64,000 nt of DNA from Taxillus chinensis (Eukaryota > Streptophyta > Magnoliopsida > Santalales > Loranthaceae). Under the pieces are notes generated by a model. That model worked only from the letters and a program-made list of their open reading frames with translations, made no database searches and was not told where the DNA came from. This document shows, piece after piece, positions 21,530-33,758 of this stretch; position 1 is the stretch's first letter; each line of letters opens with the position of its first letter. The stretch is from contig JAKCVP010000379.1 of NCBI GenBank assembly GCA_023512835.1, positions 109,843-173,842 on the forward strand, read 5' to 3'. The translations under genes were made by a program, and so were the position numbers.

Positions 21530-21747
21530 GTTAGGCGAGCTGATTTAGACGTTGAATATTGTCGTGCTAGGTGGAATGAATCTTGCAGAAGAAAGCCTCT
21601 GCGAGAGAGACAGATGGGTGGGACTTTACAATAACTTCACCAAGCACGAAGTGGTGAAAGGGGTTGATTCTCACATGGCTGCACCTTCCTCAGAATCGAC
21701 CACAGGTTTGTTGATATTTGTCCTCGTGAATTCAAAGCATGGGTAGC

Positions 21748-23520
21748 CTATAATCTGGCGTTGATGCCTTTGGACTCCTGCTTTATCCTCAAACTTATCA
21801 GTCGCTCCATCTGTGCAAGCCACCGCTCCTCAAAGGCAGCTTCGTTGAATCGTTTGGCACTGATTCTCGCCCGTTGCCTCATGGCATACGCTTCGTCCTT
21901 GGTCAAGGATAGCGCCTTTGCAAATCCTTCTGCAAACTGTTCTGCAGTGCTGGCGTGATATCCAGTCGGCCCATCGCCCTGGTCTATTACAATGTCCCAC
22001 TTAGGGCCGCCGCTGTCGTTAACCACACTGATCAGGCCCGCGGCCTGGTATTCCACAACACCGATGCCAAAATGCTCGTTCCACATTCCATTTATGCCAA
22101 TCGATGCTGTCTGCAGATGCTTCAAGATCTCGGCCCATGAAGCATTGAGCACGAATTGAACAGACTCTGTAATGTGCAACTCGTGCGCGAGAAGCCGTAG
22201 AGAGTAGACATATGTTTCATCCTGCGAGTCGCGCACGGATCCAACTAGCAGCATCTTAGGCTCCGATACCGGCTTCGGCAAAGTCGATTTCTTCTTAAGC
22301 AACTCGGCGAAGGCTTTGAGTACCAGCGTGTGGTTCTTCTCAGGACGAAACTGAGCAATGTAGATGAGCGTAGGCTCGCGTTGTGCCTCTGATTGCAGGC
22401 TCACGTCGATCTTGGCTTCGAGCTCTTCGACGGCGGTAGGTGGAAAGACGACATCGATGGGAAAGGGGCGACCTTGCTTCTGACGAGACTTTCCCCAAAG
22501 CTGCCGAATGTGGTTCTGCGTCCAAGACGAGTTGGTCATGACAACGTCGACGCTGCCTCCGACCCAGCTGTAGACTGATGCGAATGTCTTCCAATAGCCG
22601 CGCTTTAGCTTTCCGCGATATCCCTTGCCAAGTCCAGCGTGAAGACCTTTCCCGTCTCGTGTCTCTGCGTCTAACGAGCCAAGCATATCGGTCGAGATGG
22701 TTGGATAGTGGACATAGGCGCCTGTGGGAACATCGGGAAACAGCCACTTTGAAAGAGCCAAAGCGAATGCATATCCCATGGTGTCAATGAAGATATCCGG
22801 AACAAGCAGAGTAAAGGCATCGTACGCCAGAGCAAGGGACCCAAGGGATTGGCCAGCCAATGTAAAGTGAGGCCACGTCGAAGCAAGGACGTAGTGTCGG
22901 GATGAGAGGTACAGAAAGACTATGGAGGGCGCGTGAAGTGCAATGCCAAAGCGCTCCTGTAGGAAATGGCGTTAGCTTCTTAAGAGTGCAACACTTGCAT
23001 AGTACAGCTCACTTCTGCTCTTTTCAAGATTTCGAGCTTGGACGCATCATGGTCACCTGTGTAGACAACACAGAGTGCACGAGGCCAGCGCTGCTGAGTA
23101 TCTCGAATGGCAGCCCATAATACTCGTTCGCCCCCACCACCCGCGTTACTGCGACTCGATCAGTATGTGAAACCAAGCTAAGCTTTCGTACACATACCAG
23201 AATGGGTGAAAAAAGCCTACTATACCGTCCCAGTCTCTGGATATGCGATTCGCGGTCTTGGATTGATCTTTATCCGGTGTTCGGGTCTTGTCCACTTTCT
23301 CCCACTCATCATCTAGAGATCGTTGCCCTTTTCCTTGCTCTTCCAATTTTGCGCGCTCAGTCTGGGCTCGACTAACTAGGAGCTCGCGCCTCGACGATGT
23401 ACGTTTCTTGATAGTCCAGCCTATAATTCGACCGAGTACAAGTGCTATCGAGGGGACGAAAAGGAACAGTGTGGAGACCAGCAAGGCCAGGCTGGCTACT
23501 AGAACCCAGAGGCTGGCCAT
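21748..23520 (-). CDS. ALG11: GDP-Man:Man3GlcNAc2-PP-dolichol alpha-1,2-mannosyltransferase
   Basis: ER enzyme that adds the fourth and fifth mannose to the lipid-linked oligosaccharide on the cytosolic face. Model: complement of 23198..23520, 23013..23148 and 21748..22956, 555 aa. The N-terminus is a membrane anchor, MASLWVLVASLALLVSTLFL, followed by a basic helix. Intron 1 (donor GTATGT) splits the Cys codon of [20 protein letters not shown], the Alg11 signature. Exon 2 ends KRAE, and intron 2 (donor GTGAGC, branch GCTAAC) precedes ERFGIAL. Further motifs are GYAFALALSKW, YVHYPTISTDML, IYIAQFRPEKNHTLVLKAF and the GT4 EX7E block EHFGIGVVEYQAAG. Length is normal for fungi. Confidence 0.96.
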
Positions 23521-23877
23521 GGTAGACTGCGGATTGATTGGAAAAAGATATACTACGGCAGCATTGTTGGAAAGCGATTGAGCCTGACAATGAATCAGAA
23601 AGTATGTAGAAAGAAGCACAAATTCATACCTGAGACGATAACTGGAAGGCCCAAAGATGATGTAGCTTGCAGGTAAGGTTGCGAGCGCGGACACAAGAGG
23701 TTAGCTTGGCCGACGCGGAGCAAGTCTGGCTCCGGCCCCTGAACACTGTCACATGCTATAGACTATCATTGACCACTGACTCAACACCTACCCGCGAATA
23801 CATGCAGGTAACAACACGACAGGAGGACGTTGAATGCTATTTATGGTACAGCTCTAAAAGTTCCATTGCCTCACTAC
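23521..23877. other. ALG11 upstream region
   Basis: The 357 bp between the ALG11 start and the PQ-loop gene stop hold the ALG11 promoter. No other gene is seen. Confidence 0.45.
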
Positions 23878-24915
23878 CTATTCGAGAGCCTCATCCCTGC
23901 GCTTGTCAGCCTTGGAATAGACGCGGAATTGAGCGAAGATCGTGCTGTCCTCAAACATCGTCCCAAGAGAGCCTATTAGCCAAGGGAGGTTCTTCAATAC
24001 GTAATCCTTCTGCAACGAGTGAGAGAGAATCTAACAATGTTAGTAAGACGCCAATTCCGAAGTGGGCCCTGCGGTACATACCCCTGCACCGTATGTTAAA
24101 TTGCCCATGAGACTGAGAATGAAAAAGAGCAAGCTCAACCCTTCGCAGCTCTTTTCTTGCCAGTTTTTGTAGATCTGAGGCAATCTTGCACCCAGGTAGC
24201 AGACAGCACTGAAGTATCCCAACAGCTCGGCGCCGAGCGGTATAGGGTCCTCCTCATGTACAGTCTCGGGTGGCGGCACAGGCTTCCACCAGCCAGCTTG
24301 CCAAAGGATGCTCCAAACGGTGGTACCCACAGCAAGTACGAACAAGATCGAGAGAGCGTTCTTCAACGTCTCCTTGCTCGGTCCACTGACGTACTGCGAG
24401 TACTCTTCCGGGATCTTAGCCAAAGAGCTCCTGCGTCTCGGCATACTGTTCGAGCTCAGTCTTCGTGCCGAGCCCGGTAAGCCCAGCGAGTTGTATGAAG
24501 CGTTGCTATCACGGCGCGACAGAAGCGGTGTTTCATGATCTTCCTGTGGCTCTGCCTCTTCATCTTCCTCTGCAGGGTTGTCGACACGAGTCGCCCCCTT
24601 ATGGTTCACGGCTTTGTAGTAGAAGCATTGCAAGATCAGGACCGCGTCCATGAAGCAGAACCATACGCCGGTCGCGATAACGGTGGGAACGAGGCCAGCC
24701 CAGATTGCTCCTGCGAGGTTGGTAATATCTCCAATTAGCCATACAAATACGAAAGCGAGTGAAATCGAGTCTGCAGATCCAGATTTGTAGTTTTCGTAGA
24801 GCTGAGGGAGGAGAAGAAAGACCCAACAAGCCACAGAGATTGTGCCAAAGATACCAGAGAAAGCCTCATGAGTCGACAAGGGGGCCAACCCGGATAAGGG
24901 CTGGAAACCAGCCAT
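23878..24915 (-). CDS. PQ-loop family vacuolar amino-acid transporter (Ypq/PQLC2-like)
   Basis: Seven-helix transporter of the MtN3/PQ-loop group; yeast Ypq proteins and human PQLC2 export cationic amino acids from the vacuole or lysosome. Model: complement of 24082..24915 and 23878..24030, 328 aa. The first PQ loop is FLLLPQLYENYKSGSADSIS and the second is GARLPQIYKNWQEKSCEGLS. Between them lies a polar linker rich in Glu, Ser and Arg. The 51-nt intron has donor GTATGT, branch ACTAAC and acceptor TTAG. It joins YGAG to ILSHSLQKDYVLKNLPWLIG, and the protein ends after DSTIFAQFRVYSK. Reading through the intron would lose this last helix. Substrate is inferred from the family. Confidence 0.9.
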
Positions 24916-26031
24916 AGTTGAACCGACTGACTGTAGAGGATGAAGTCATTCGCGAAGAAGTGAAGACGACGAAACAGCAGTGTGGAGAAGGAATATGAGA
25001 GGAGGAGAAAAAAAAAGTCGAGTGAGTTAGCGGCGCGTCATGCGGCTGAGGCCGTTCAGCGCGTGCCCAAGTACCTGTTAAGGAAGGGCCCGTGATTGGT
25101 GGCGTTTGGGGCCTGTGCGCTTCCAGACAGCGGGGACTCCGCAGTCACTCAACGAATTGCCTTCAAGATGATTTGACCGGGCAGGTACAGCTGCGGGACA
25201 GCGTTCAGTATTACTGTGTTCTTGTACTTTTCTCTTCGATATACCTGCCTCAATTTGTCCATTAAATGTCGCATAGTCGTCTGCAAACTATGCCTGCGTT
25301 GCCGCTCCTTGTCTAGAGAAGTGCCGATCGGGTCTCACCTATGTTTTGAGATTAGATACTTCAGTCGCTTACTGTCTCAACATTGACTGTTGAGGTTGCA
25401 AGGCTCCGTAGCATAATGTATGTATTTCAAGAGTATGGAGTGCGTATCGAATCACAGTAGTGCTTCAAGCAGTTCGAGTCTTGCATTCCGTGTCTCCTAC
25501 CCTCATGTAGAGTATTATGTGTCACTGCCTGACCACCGAGATCTTGTAAAATTGGTAGTCCGGAATTGCGAGGTCATCTAGGTAGACATGTCAAGACTGT
25601 GAGACGAGTGCCATCGCAAGTTGAGAGCTGACAGATGACAATGTTTCCCGAGTCGAGACCGTTATTGCTCACAGAAGTTATTTTACGGATGGACATGAAC
25701 TCGTGTCATTGCACTGCATAAGGCGGTGATGACAGGAGCCTTCATGCCTGAGATGAATAGGTACCAACCCATCAGAAACATAATATCCTGATATAATACA
25801 TGCACCTGACCCATGTCATCGCTGCGAGGAAATTCGTCTGTCCGAAGCCAGAGGTAGTGAGCAAGAGTCGCACGAGTCGAGACGGAAAAATCGTTCACCC
25901 GAGATCGCCGGACCTGGAGCTGATACCGAGATTTTTTCTCTCTAGCTAAGTCGATGGTCATTCGTGTTGAGACGACCACACCCCAAACTTCGATTCGATT
26001 GCTCGATATTTTCTCCTGATTAGAAGCAGCA
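24916..26031. other. Divergent intergenic region, PQ-loop gene / NOP15
   Basis: 1.1 kb without a supported gene. Frames are short and lack motifs. A CTAGGTAG occurs near 25578. It holds the promoters of the two flanking genes. Confidence 0.5.
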
Positions 26032-27288
26032 ATGGCGGCGGAAAAAGCAGTCAAGAAGCGCAAAGGTAAGCCATAGTCTACTTGTTTCAAGTAACAACGT
26101 GCTCACAACTGCATAGCTCCCGTCCCAGACACAGACGACCCGCAGCCAAAGAAAACAAAGACCACCAAGGTTACCGGCAAGAAAGTCTCTGCCACTGCTG
26201 CAAATGGCAAAAAGGTTGTCGCCGAGACGAAGAGAGTGGTGAAGAAACCCGCAAAGGCCTCCGCAGAGCCAGCGACAACGACCACGACAATCACAATCAA
26301 TGAGAAGCCAAAGACAAAGAAGGCTGCAAAGTCTAGCAAGTCCGCTCCCGAACCAGAGCCCACATCCATTGAAGATGATGCTGCCCTGGAAGGCTTCGAC
26401 TCTGACTCGGATGTTTCGCAAGACGGCGGAAATGATCAGACAGCAGACCTTGTAGGCTTTGAGCCTGAGCCCGAGTCTGAGATCGACTTGGCTGCTCTAC
26501 CAGACATACCCGATGCCGCCGCTGCCGCGCTTTCTACACGCAAGCTGCCCGCTCAAGCAGAGCCAGGAGTGCTGTACATCTCGCGTGTCCCACATGGCTT
26601 CCACGAGACGCAGATGCGAGCATATTTCTCGCAATTCGGCGACGTCACTCGGTTGCGCTTGGCACGCAATCGACGTACTGGCAAGAGCAAGCATCATGGA
26701 TGGCTGGAATTTGCGCACAAGGAGGTCGCAGCTATTGCGGCGGAGACCATGAACAACTACCTCCTGTTCGGCCATTTGCTCAAAGTCAAAGTGGCTCCAG
26801 AGGACCGACTACCAGAGAATCTGTGGAAAGGGAGCGAGAAGCGGTTCAAAAAACTACCTTGGAATGCAATTGATCGTAGCCGGGTCGCAAAGTCTGATAG
26901 AGAGGGTTGGGCAAGGAGAGTTTCAAAGGAGCAACGCCGACGAAAGTCAAAAGCAGACAAGCTAAAGGAGATTGGTTACGAGTACACTGCGCCAAAGTTA
27001 CGGGCGGTCGGTGATGTCGAGATCCAGAAGCCTGCTGGCGCAGATCAAAGCACGCAGGATGCCGAAGCGGTTGCGAAGGCTATCGAGGCGCCAAAAGAGG
27101 AAGAGAGGCTAACTGTCGAAAAGCTCATTGGGAAGACAAAGAAAAGTGACGAGAAGCTTGAACAGGAAAAAATCGCCGTCAAGGGGAAGAAGGCCGATGG
27201 GAAAAAGATTGAGAAAGCCGTGAAGACATCCGTCAAGGGCGGTGAAAAGGTTCTGAAGAAGAGCAAGGCAAAGTCTACAAAGGCCTGA
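26032..27288 (+). CDS. NOP15: RRM ribosome-biogenesis protein Nop15/NIFK
   Basis: Nucleolar RNA-binding protein needed for 60S ribosomal subunit maturation. Model: 26032..26065 and 26117..27288, 401 aa. The intron has donor GTAAGC and acceptor ATAG and splits an Ala codon. The N-terminal 160 residues are Lys/Thr-rich, then acidic (EGFDSDSDVSQDGG). The single RRM follows: VLYISRVPHGFHETQMRAYF, then the RNP1-like GKSKHHGWLEFA, then MNNYLLFGHLLKVKV. The family-specific tail is ENLWKGSEKRFKKLPWN. The C-terminal third is a Lys/Glu-rich low-complexity tail. It converges on the UBX gene, with stops 275 bp apart. Confidence 0.94.
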
Positions 27289-27563
27289 AAGCTCCTTGCA
27301 GAAGGCCTTCATTTTCGTTTCTCTGATGAGCAGATCCGTAATCTCTGGAGCTACGACAATCCATTCTCTGTGGTAATGGTCTTTGATAGGTGAATGCTGG
27401 GCTATCAGCCATATAATTACCAGTGCCGCCAAACCCAAGGAAGCCAGGTCCCACCACCACAGCTTGCAATGCATATGCAGTGTCGTCGTCGTCATGATCA
27501 TGAACATCATCGTCTCTCATCTCGCGTCTCTTCGTCATCTCTACGGCCGACATCTACCCAGGA

Positions 27564-28528
27564 TTAGCTCACTTGCAGAGCGGCACTGGGCACGAAACCA
27601 CACTCCTTTAGCGTCATGCCAAAGTCTTCTATAGTAAAAGCCTTTTTAGGAAAGTTGATCTGGAAGCGTTGTGGTTGAAAGCCATTGGCTTGTTGAACAT
27701 GATGTGCAACTTCAAAGAGGGTCGTCTCGACAGGGAAAGAATGCTGCACCGTACCAGATGGCGTCTGCAAGCGAAGGCGTGTCTCTTTGTAATCGCTGGT
27801 AGCCTTTGGCTTACTTGGAGCCGGAGCTGTCGTCTCAGGTACAGGCTGTACAGGACGTCCCTCCCGGGCAGCCTTCTCTCGTTCCGCCTTCTCCTTGCGT
27901 GCAAGTTTGTCCGCCTCGATCTTGGCTTTGATACGTCGCTTGGCCTCGATCTCGTCTTGCTGTTCGCGTTTCTTTTGTGCGGCTTCTTTCAGCTGCTGCT
28001 TCTTTGCCAGGTCTTCTTTGGCATCTTGGCTTTCTTTTGTAGATTTGCGACGGATCTCTTCATTGCGTTTCTTGTCGATCTTGTCCTGCTCGGACTGACC
28101 AGACCGCTTCTCTGCGAGTCTAGCACGTAGCTCCTCTAGCTTCTGCTTCTTCTCTTCCTCAGTCAAAGGGGCTATCTCTTCTGTAGACTCGGAGAAATCG
28201 GTATGCTCGCTAGTAGACAACGTTAGCACATTGTGGCAGTCAATTAGCAAATTGAAGAAGCGTACGACTTAGACGCATGGAACTCGGCTTGTGCCTGTGA
28301 ACGAAATTTCTTGCCACATTCGTTGCATACAAGGCTTCGAGCTTCCTCTCCAGGCTGGAGTGCGGGACCTTCTGCTTCGACTTCTTCTTTAAGTTCATCG
28401 AGGGGCCTGTCTTGATTCTTCTCGAGCCAGTCCATCGCACCCTGCAGTCCTCCGGATTGCTTCACTGCGAGCTCGGCGCGCTCCTTCTCGAAGCCCATCT
28501 CTGAGAGCGTCTCCAGATCTCCAGCCAT
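27564..28528 (-). CDS. UBA-C2H2-UBX domain protein (UBXN1/SAKS1-like)
   Basis: Probable Cdc48/p97 cofactor that binds ubiquitin through its UBA domain. Model: complement of 28266..28528 and 27564..28209, 302 aa, ATG at 28528. Residues 1-40 form a UBA (LSEMGFEKERAELAVKQSGG). A C2H2-type finger follows, C-x2-C-x12-H-x5-H, starting CNECGKKF. Its last His is completed across the intron (donor GTACGC, branch GCTAAC) as HASKSEHTDF. Then comes a long charged coiled coil. The C-terminal UBX reads TRLRLQTPSGTVQHSFP, FEVAHHV and FQINFPKKAFTIEDFGMTLK. The usual FPR turn of p97-binding UBX domains is NFPKK here, which may weaken or change Cdc48 binding. The gene diverges from VAP/SCS2. Confidence 0.92.
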
Positions 28529-29202
28529 GATCGCAGGATCTGAGGAAGATTCGGACAAGGTGTATAAAGCACTGATGCTTGGCCCTTGGATGAAAGCTAT
28601 GGAAGTTGCTCGTCGAGATTGACGCAGGTACGCGAGTTGTGCGGGGATGAGTATCGAGGTGGGGAGATGCGCGAGCCGGTGCTGCGACGGATGTTCACGC
28701 TGTGTAAATGAGACGAGACGGAAAAATGACAGGGCTTTAACACCGCGAACTCCTCAAGCAGGGCTGCAGAGCTCTCGAACATATACCGAAGTTAAGCTTT
28801 GTTAGAAGATGGGTGCGTTCGTTGCTGAACTAAGCAAGGTGAAACCACCTGCTTCACATGATGCTGGGAAAGTTGCAATGACGTGTCCTTGGTGGTAGCA
28901 ACTTAGCCAGGCCCCGGCCTCTTCCCTAAGTGCCCTCTTGTCTCTTACACTAGCAGCTATCCCAACTTCCAGCCACGCTTTACACTCCTCACCTCCGCCC
29001 TCATCTATAGAGCTCCTTTTTCACAGCGTCGCGCCTGGCTCATTGACTGATTGCGAACTGCCGCAGTACGAAAAGCCTCGATACCACCGACGTTACGCCA
29101 TTGCGACCTAGGCTGCAGACCACTTCATCCCTTACACATCACCTAAGCAAGATCACAACTTCAGACCCATTCTCATAGACCCGTACTCCACAAAATCACA
29201 CA
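28529..29202. other. Divergent promoter region UBX gene / VAP
   Basis: 674 bp between the divergent ATGs. No coding exon was recognised. The right half is pyrimidine-rich, as expected for the VAP leader. Confidence 0.45.
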
Positions 29203-30446
29203 ATGTCTGTCGAATTGGAACCGGCGGAGCTCGGCTTCAGAAGTACGCTTTGCGCGCAATGTACATCTTGCACGTCACATCGTGTGCTAACATCCTCGGC
29301 AGGGCCGTTTACACAGGAAGTTTCCGAGACACTGCGTCTTCACAACTCGACCAGTGAATCTGTTGCTTTTAAGGCATGTCACGCCAGCTCTTTCTGTACG
29401 AGACATGATCGCTGACGATGTGTAATGACAGGTCAAGACAACTGCACCCAAGCAGTATGTATCTTGCAGCTTCGTCGCTCGTATGCGAGCTGTTGTTGTC
29501 TCGTTTGCTAATCTACTTCCCTTCCAGATACTGCGTTCGCCCCAACTCTGGCTTGATCACGCCTGGAGGCAGCGTTGAAGTTCAAGGTAAGCCGTGAGCT
29601 GCAAATCAGCCCAGGGCAGCATGGCCAGCTAACGAATCGCACAGTCCTTCTTCAGGCTATGAAAGAAGATCCTCCTTTGGAAGCAAAATGCCGTGACAAG
29701 TTCCTTGTCCAATCCGTTGCCGTCGCCGCTGGTGCAGGCACCGACGCTACTCAGATCGTAGGAGCTCCGTGCTTAAAGTATTGCAACGTGGCCTGCAGCT
29801 GACTATTGAGCAGTGGGCTGACTTGACCAATGTCGCCAAATCTACTGTTTCCGAGAAGAAGATTCGAGTCAACTTCCTCCCAGCCGACGGATCTGCCGTG
29901 ACTCCGGCTCGCAAATCCCTGGGCGCGATCCAAGACGAGGACTCCCTCCCTAGCTATGCTTCACCTGCCTCTGTACTCAGCACACCAGCCGCCGCTGCCG
30001 GTGTCTCTGCAGCAGCATCGACCGGCTCTTCCAACAACGCAGCGCCCGTCGGAGCGGTTTCCAAAGCTGAGAGCAAGCCTGCAGGTGCAGTAAGCAGCCG
30101 AGAGGCAGCACAGACTGCCTCGAACCCTGCGACGAAACCGACCGTATCCGAGCAAATCAGCAACGCTGCGTCAAACGCTACTGCGAGCGCCGCTGCAGTT
30201 GCAGGCACATCTTCAGACGAGCTCAAGGCGCAACTGGAGGCAGCGCGCGCACAGATCGCAAAGCTCACCTCACAGGCGGCCGACCAGACTGGACTACGAC
30301 AGCGCAAGCCAGGCGAGAGCGAAAAGGTCACGGCCCGCGATCCTGCGACTGCGCAGATTGTTCAAGCAGCACCTTCTGGTGTACCCGTGCCAGTGGTTGC
30401 GGCGCTCTGCCTGCTTGCCTTCCTCCTGGCCTACCTGCTCTTCTAG
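29203..30446 (+). CDS. SCS2: VAMP-associated protein (VAP/Scs2), MSP domain
   Basis: ER tail-anchored protein whose MSP domain binds FFAT motifs and organises membrane contact sites. Model: 29203..29242, 29303..29373, 29432..29454, 29528..29586, 29645..29757 and 29814..30446, 312 aa. The MSP domain is assembled from five small exons: LGFRRPFTQEVSETLRLHN, VAFKVKTTAPKQYCVRPNSG, then VLLQAMKEDPPLEAKCRDKF and FLVQSVAV. Exon 3 is only 23 nt. The intron after VAFK begins GC (AAG then GCATGT), so it is a GC-AG intron. The Ala/Ser-rich linker carries a coiled coil (SSDELKAQLEAARAQIAKL). The last residues, VVAALCLLAFLLAYLLF, are the tail anchor. All phases fit. Confidence 0.94.
29374..29431 (+). other. 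GC-AG intron in VAP/SCS2
   Basis: The exon ends AAG and the intron starts GCATGT and ends GACAG. This places VAFK next to VKTTAPK, the continuous family sequence. The nearest GT, in GTCACG four bases later, would break the frame. The AAG before the donor is the strong exon end usual for GC donors. Confidence 0.8.
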
Positions 30447-31009
30447 ACGGCGGAATTGCATGAGGGACAAAAGCACACTCTTACTACATTGACTTTACAT
30501 GGGAAGGAAGGGCCGGCAGCAGGGAAGGGATGTCGACGACCAATAATCCCCACACGAGTATTTCTGGGACTGTATGTGACGTGACTACGTGTACGTGAGG
30601 AGCGGGAGCGCGCAGGATGATAGCGTTGGGGGAGATTGCACGTCTGCTTTTGCTTTGTTTCCTCGGTCGCAGATCAGCCAATGGATCATGTTTCAAGACG
30701 CTGCTTTCCAGGCGCACGCTCATTCGTAGACGTGGCCACGATCCCTCGGTCGGGGATGGGCACGCGACAGCTGTGCAGGTGTGCCGCACAGCCCAGGGCG
30801 AGGCATGACAGGCACGACAGGGCCGAGAGGCCAATGGCCCCACTCACGCGTAAATCTTACTTCGCGAAATCGGCCGAAGTCAGCGTGGGAGCACCCATGG
30901 TACAGACTGACCAACTATTACTCACAGAACACTGCGCTGATCTTGTCCCCTGCTCCTCTGCCTCGACTGCCTTCCTTGATCGCGACAAGTCCTCCTCGTT
31001 GACGCCATC
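30447..31009. other. Intergenic region and asparagine synthetase promoter
   Basis: It includes TGACGTGACTACGTG-like sequence at about 30577-30591, with bZIP/E-box half sites. I find no perfect TGACTCA Gcn4-type site in this stretch. No gene is seen. Confidence 0.4.
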
Positions 31010-33222
31010 ATGTGTGGCATATTCGCTTGTCACAAGTGAGTCTGCACATGCGCAACAAAATTCCCCACCACCCGCAGCGGGGATGCTGATAACTTCCACC
31101 CCAGGCATCCCGACGTCGCCGCCTTCAAACCCCAAGCTCTGAAGCTCGGCAAGGCGTGAGTCGCACACATCTGCCCTGTACCGCTGCCACCTGTTCTAAT
31201 CCCACCCCAGCATCCGACACCGCGGCCCGGATTGGAGTGAGTACACCACCGTCCAGCGAGAGTCTCTGCGGCCATTGCGCTAACAGATCTGCCCACAGGC
31301 GGCAACCATGTTGCCAACAACACAAGTACGCTTATGTTTAAACAAGTCGTCGAGGACGCTGTCTAATCTTGCCTGCAGTCCTGATCCATGAGCGTCTTGC
31401 CATCGTTGGCGTCGGTTCGTACCCATTCTGTAAACTCCGCTCTCCAGCGCCCCACTCATACTCTCTTGCAGACACCGGCGCACAGCCGATAGTCAGCGAT
31501 GACGGTCAAATCGCCCTCGCCGTCAACGGCGAGATCTACAACCACAAGATCCTGCGTAACACAGCGTTGAAGCAGCCTTACAATTTTACCACACACTCGG
31601 ACTGCGAGGTCATCATCCCACTTGTAGGCCGTGACTCCCGCTTACCTTCTGTGCAAAATTGACTGATGCCCCACAGTACCGCGAGTTCGACATCGAGGCT
31701 CCCTCGTACCTCGATGGCATGTTCTCATGGGTCCTCCACGACAAGTCCCAAGACCGCATTCTCGCCGCCCGCGACCCCATCGGCATCACCACGCTCTACA
31801 TGGGCAAGCAGTCCAAGACTCCCGGCACCGTCTACTTTGCCTCTGAGCTGAAGTGTTTGCACGAGGCATGCGATGAAATCATCGCCTTCCCTCCCGGCCA
31901 TGTATACGACTCAAAGACCGACTCCGTCACAAGATACTACAAGCCCAAATGGCTCATTGAGCCCACCAACATCCCCCAGACGCCCGTAGACTACAAGATC
32001 CTTCGCGAATCTCTCGAGCGCTCAGTGCGGAAACGCCTGATGGCCGAAGTCCCCTATGGAGTCCTCTTGTCTGGCGGCCTAGACTCGTCGCTCGTCGCCT
32101 CCATCGCTCAGCGGGAAACTCTCCGCCTGCAAGCCAACTACCGCGACAAAGTCGCCAAAGCAAACGGCAGTCTCAACCCGGAAGACGAGCTCGCTGGCGT
32201 AGACGAGCAGTACCGTCTCACCGGAACGCCCGTGCTCGCGCAGCTCAACTCCTTCTCCATTGGTCTCCCTGGCGCACCGGACAGCGCTGCCGCCCTCGAA
32301 GTAGCCAAATTCCTCGGCACGCGCCACCACGCCTTCACATTTACCATTGAGGATGGGCTCAACGCGCTCTCGGACGTCATCTTGCACCTTGAAACCTACG
32401 ACGTGACGACCATCCGCGCCTCGACGCCCATGTTCCTCCTCTCGCGCAAGATCAAGGCCATGGGCGTCAAGATGGTGCTCTCGGGCGAAGGCTCGGACGA
32501 GATTTTCGGCGGATACCTGTACTTTGGCGCAGCGCCGGACAAGGAGTCCTTCCACGAAGAATGCGTGCGTCGCGTGAACAATTTACATCTGGCCGATTGT
32601 CTGCGCGCCAACAAGTCGACCATGGCCTGGGGCGTCGAGGCGCGCGTGCCCTTCCTGGACAAGCAGTTCCTCGACGTGAGTATGAACATTGACCCCGCGG
32701 ATAAAATGATCACCAAGGATCGGATTGAAAAGTACATTCTGCGCAAAGCCTTTGACACGTCGGATGATGCGAGCGCGCAGCCGTACTTGCCTGATAAGAT
32801 TCTGTGGCGGCAGAAGGAGCAGTTTAGCGACGGTGTAGGGTATGGCTGGATTGACGCGCTCAAGGACACTGCGGAGGCGCAGGTGAGTGATGAGATGCTC
32901 GCGCATCCCAAGGCTGAGTGGGGGAGTGATGTGCCGGATACCAAGGAGGCGTATTGGTATCGCTGCATGTACGATGAGCATTTCCCGCCGCATACGGCCA
33001 AGACGGTTATGCGCTGGGTGCCGAAGTGGAGTAAGGCTACGGATCCTTCTGGACGGTGAGTTTTTCTTTTTCTTCTTCTGTTCTTTCTGGTTCGTTTCTG
33101 TCTTTCCACTGGACAGCATCATACAGCACCCACGCCAGAAACCAAAGACTAACGAAACAAAACACAGTGCCATTGCAAGCCACGACGCCGCGTACAACCG
33201 CAACAAAGCCGCCGCTGCATGA
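31010..33222 (+). CDS. ASN1: Asparagine synthetase (glutamine-hydrolysing)
   Basis: Cytosolic enzyme making asparagine from aspartate, glutamine and ATP. Model of eight exons: 31010..31035, 31105..31155, 31211..31236, 31299..31325, 31379..31414, 31472..31623, 31677..33055 and 33168..33222, 583 aa. The catalytic Cys2 is in [35 protein letters not shown] and [11 protein letters not shown] complete the class II glutaminase site. The synthetase domain shows the ATP loop [18 protein letters not shown], then [35 protein letters not shown] and ILRKAF. Five of the first exons are only 26-51 nt. Reading on past 33055 would stop at once, and the last exon ends [12 protein letters not shown]. Confidence 0.96.
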
Positions 33223-33758
33223 CCTGCTTCGTTCCCTCTCAGTCCGAGTCTGTCAGCAAATGCCGAGAACCTGCCTGCCTCTACCAACCTGCTAGGGCAT
33301 CAACCTTTTGACAAAGTAGTGGAAATGCAGAATCACGCACGCTGACGGTGTAAGGCTACGCACGGTGATCCATCGAGGTCCTTGGTCTAGATGGATAGAA
33401 GCTCAGCAGATTCAAAGAGTGGTCGCGGATTTGGACATGTTGGAATTCGAATTTGGCAAAGCATATAGATGGCAAGGCATAGAAGCGTGAAATTGTTGAA
33501 TTCCTTTTTCTTTCCTAATTACCTTGTGTACTTTCTTTTGAGGCTCTTGTCAATGCTGGAGCTAGAGATGGGGGAAAAAAGTCTGGTATAGGACTCTTCC
33601 ACTCGTTGTGAAAAGAGTTTTTGATCGTATTTCCATCGACGTCTGGTTGTTCGATCACATTCACGTTCCACTAAATTCACGGAGCCGCATCTGAGATCTC
33701 ACTGCAACCGTTTGAGGCTCGAGCAGTGACATTTCCGATACGAGTCATGGCTCCGTCC
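33223..33758. other. Convergent 3' flanks
   Basis: 536 bp between the asparagine synthetase stop and the F-box gene stop. No gene or repeat was recognised. Confidence 0.5.

Noticed and set aside
25683..26090. 135-codon minus-strand frame upstream of NOP15
   Set aside because: It overlaps the NOP15 start and has no recognisable feature.
32079..33287. Antisense frames of 158-237 codons over asparagine synthetase
   Set aside because: They are shadows of the GC-rich coding exon with no independent features.
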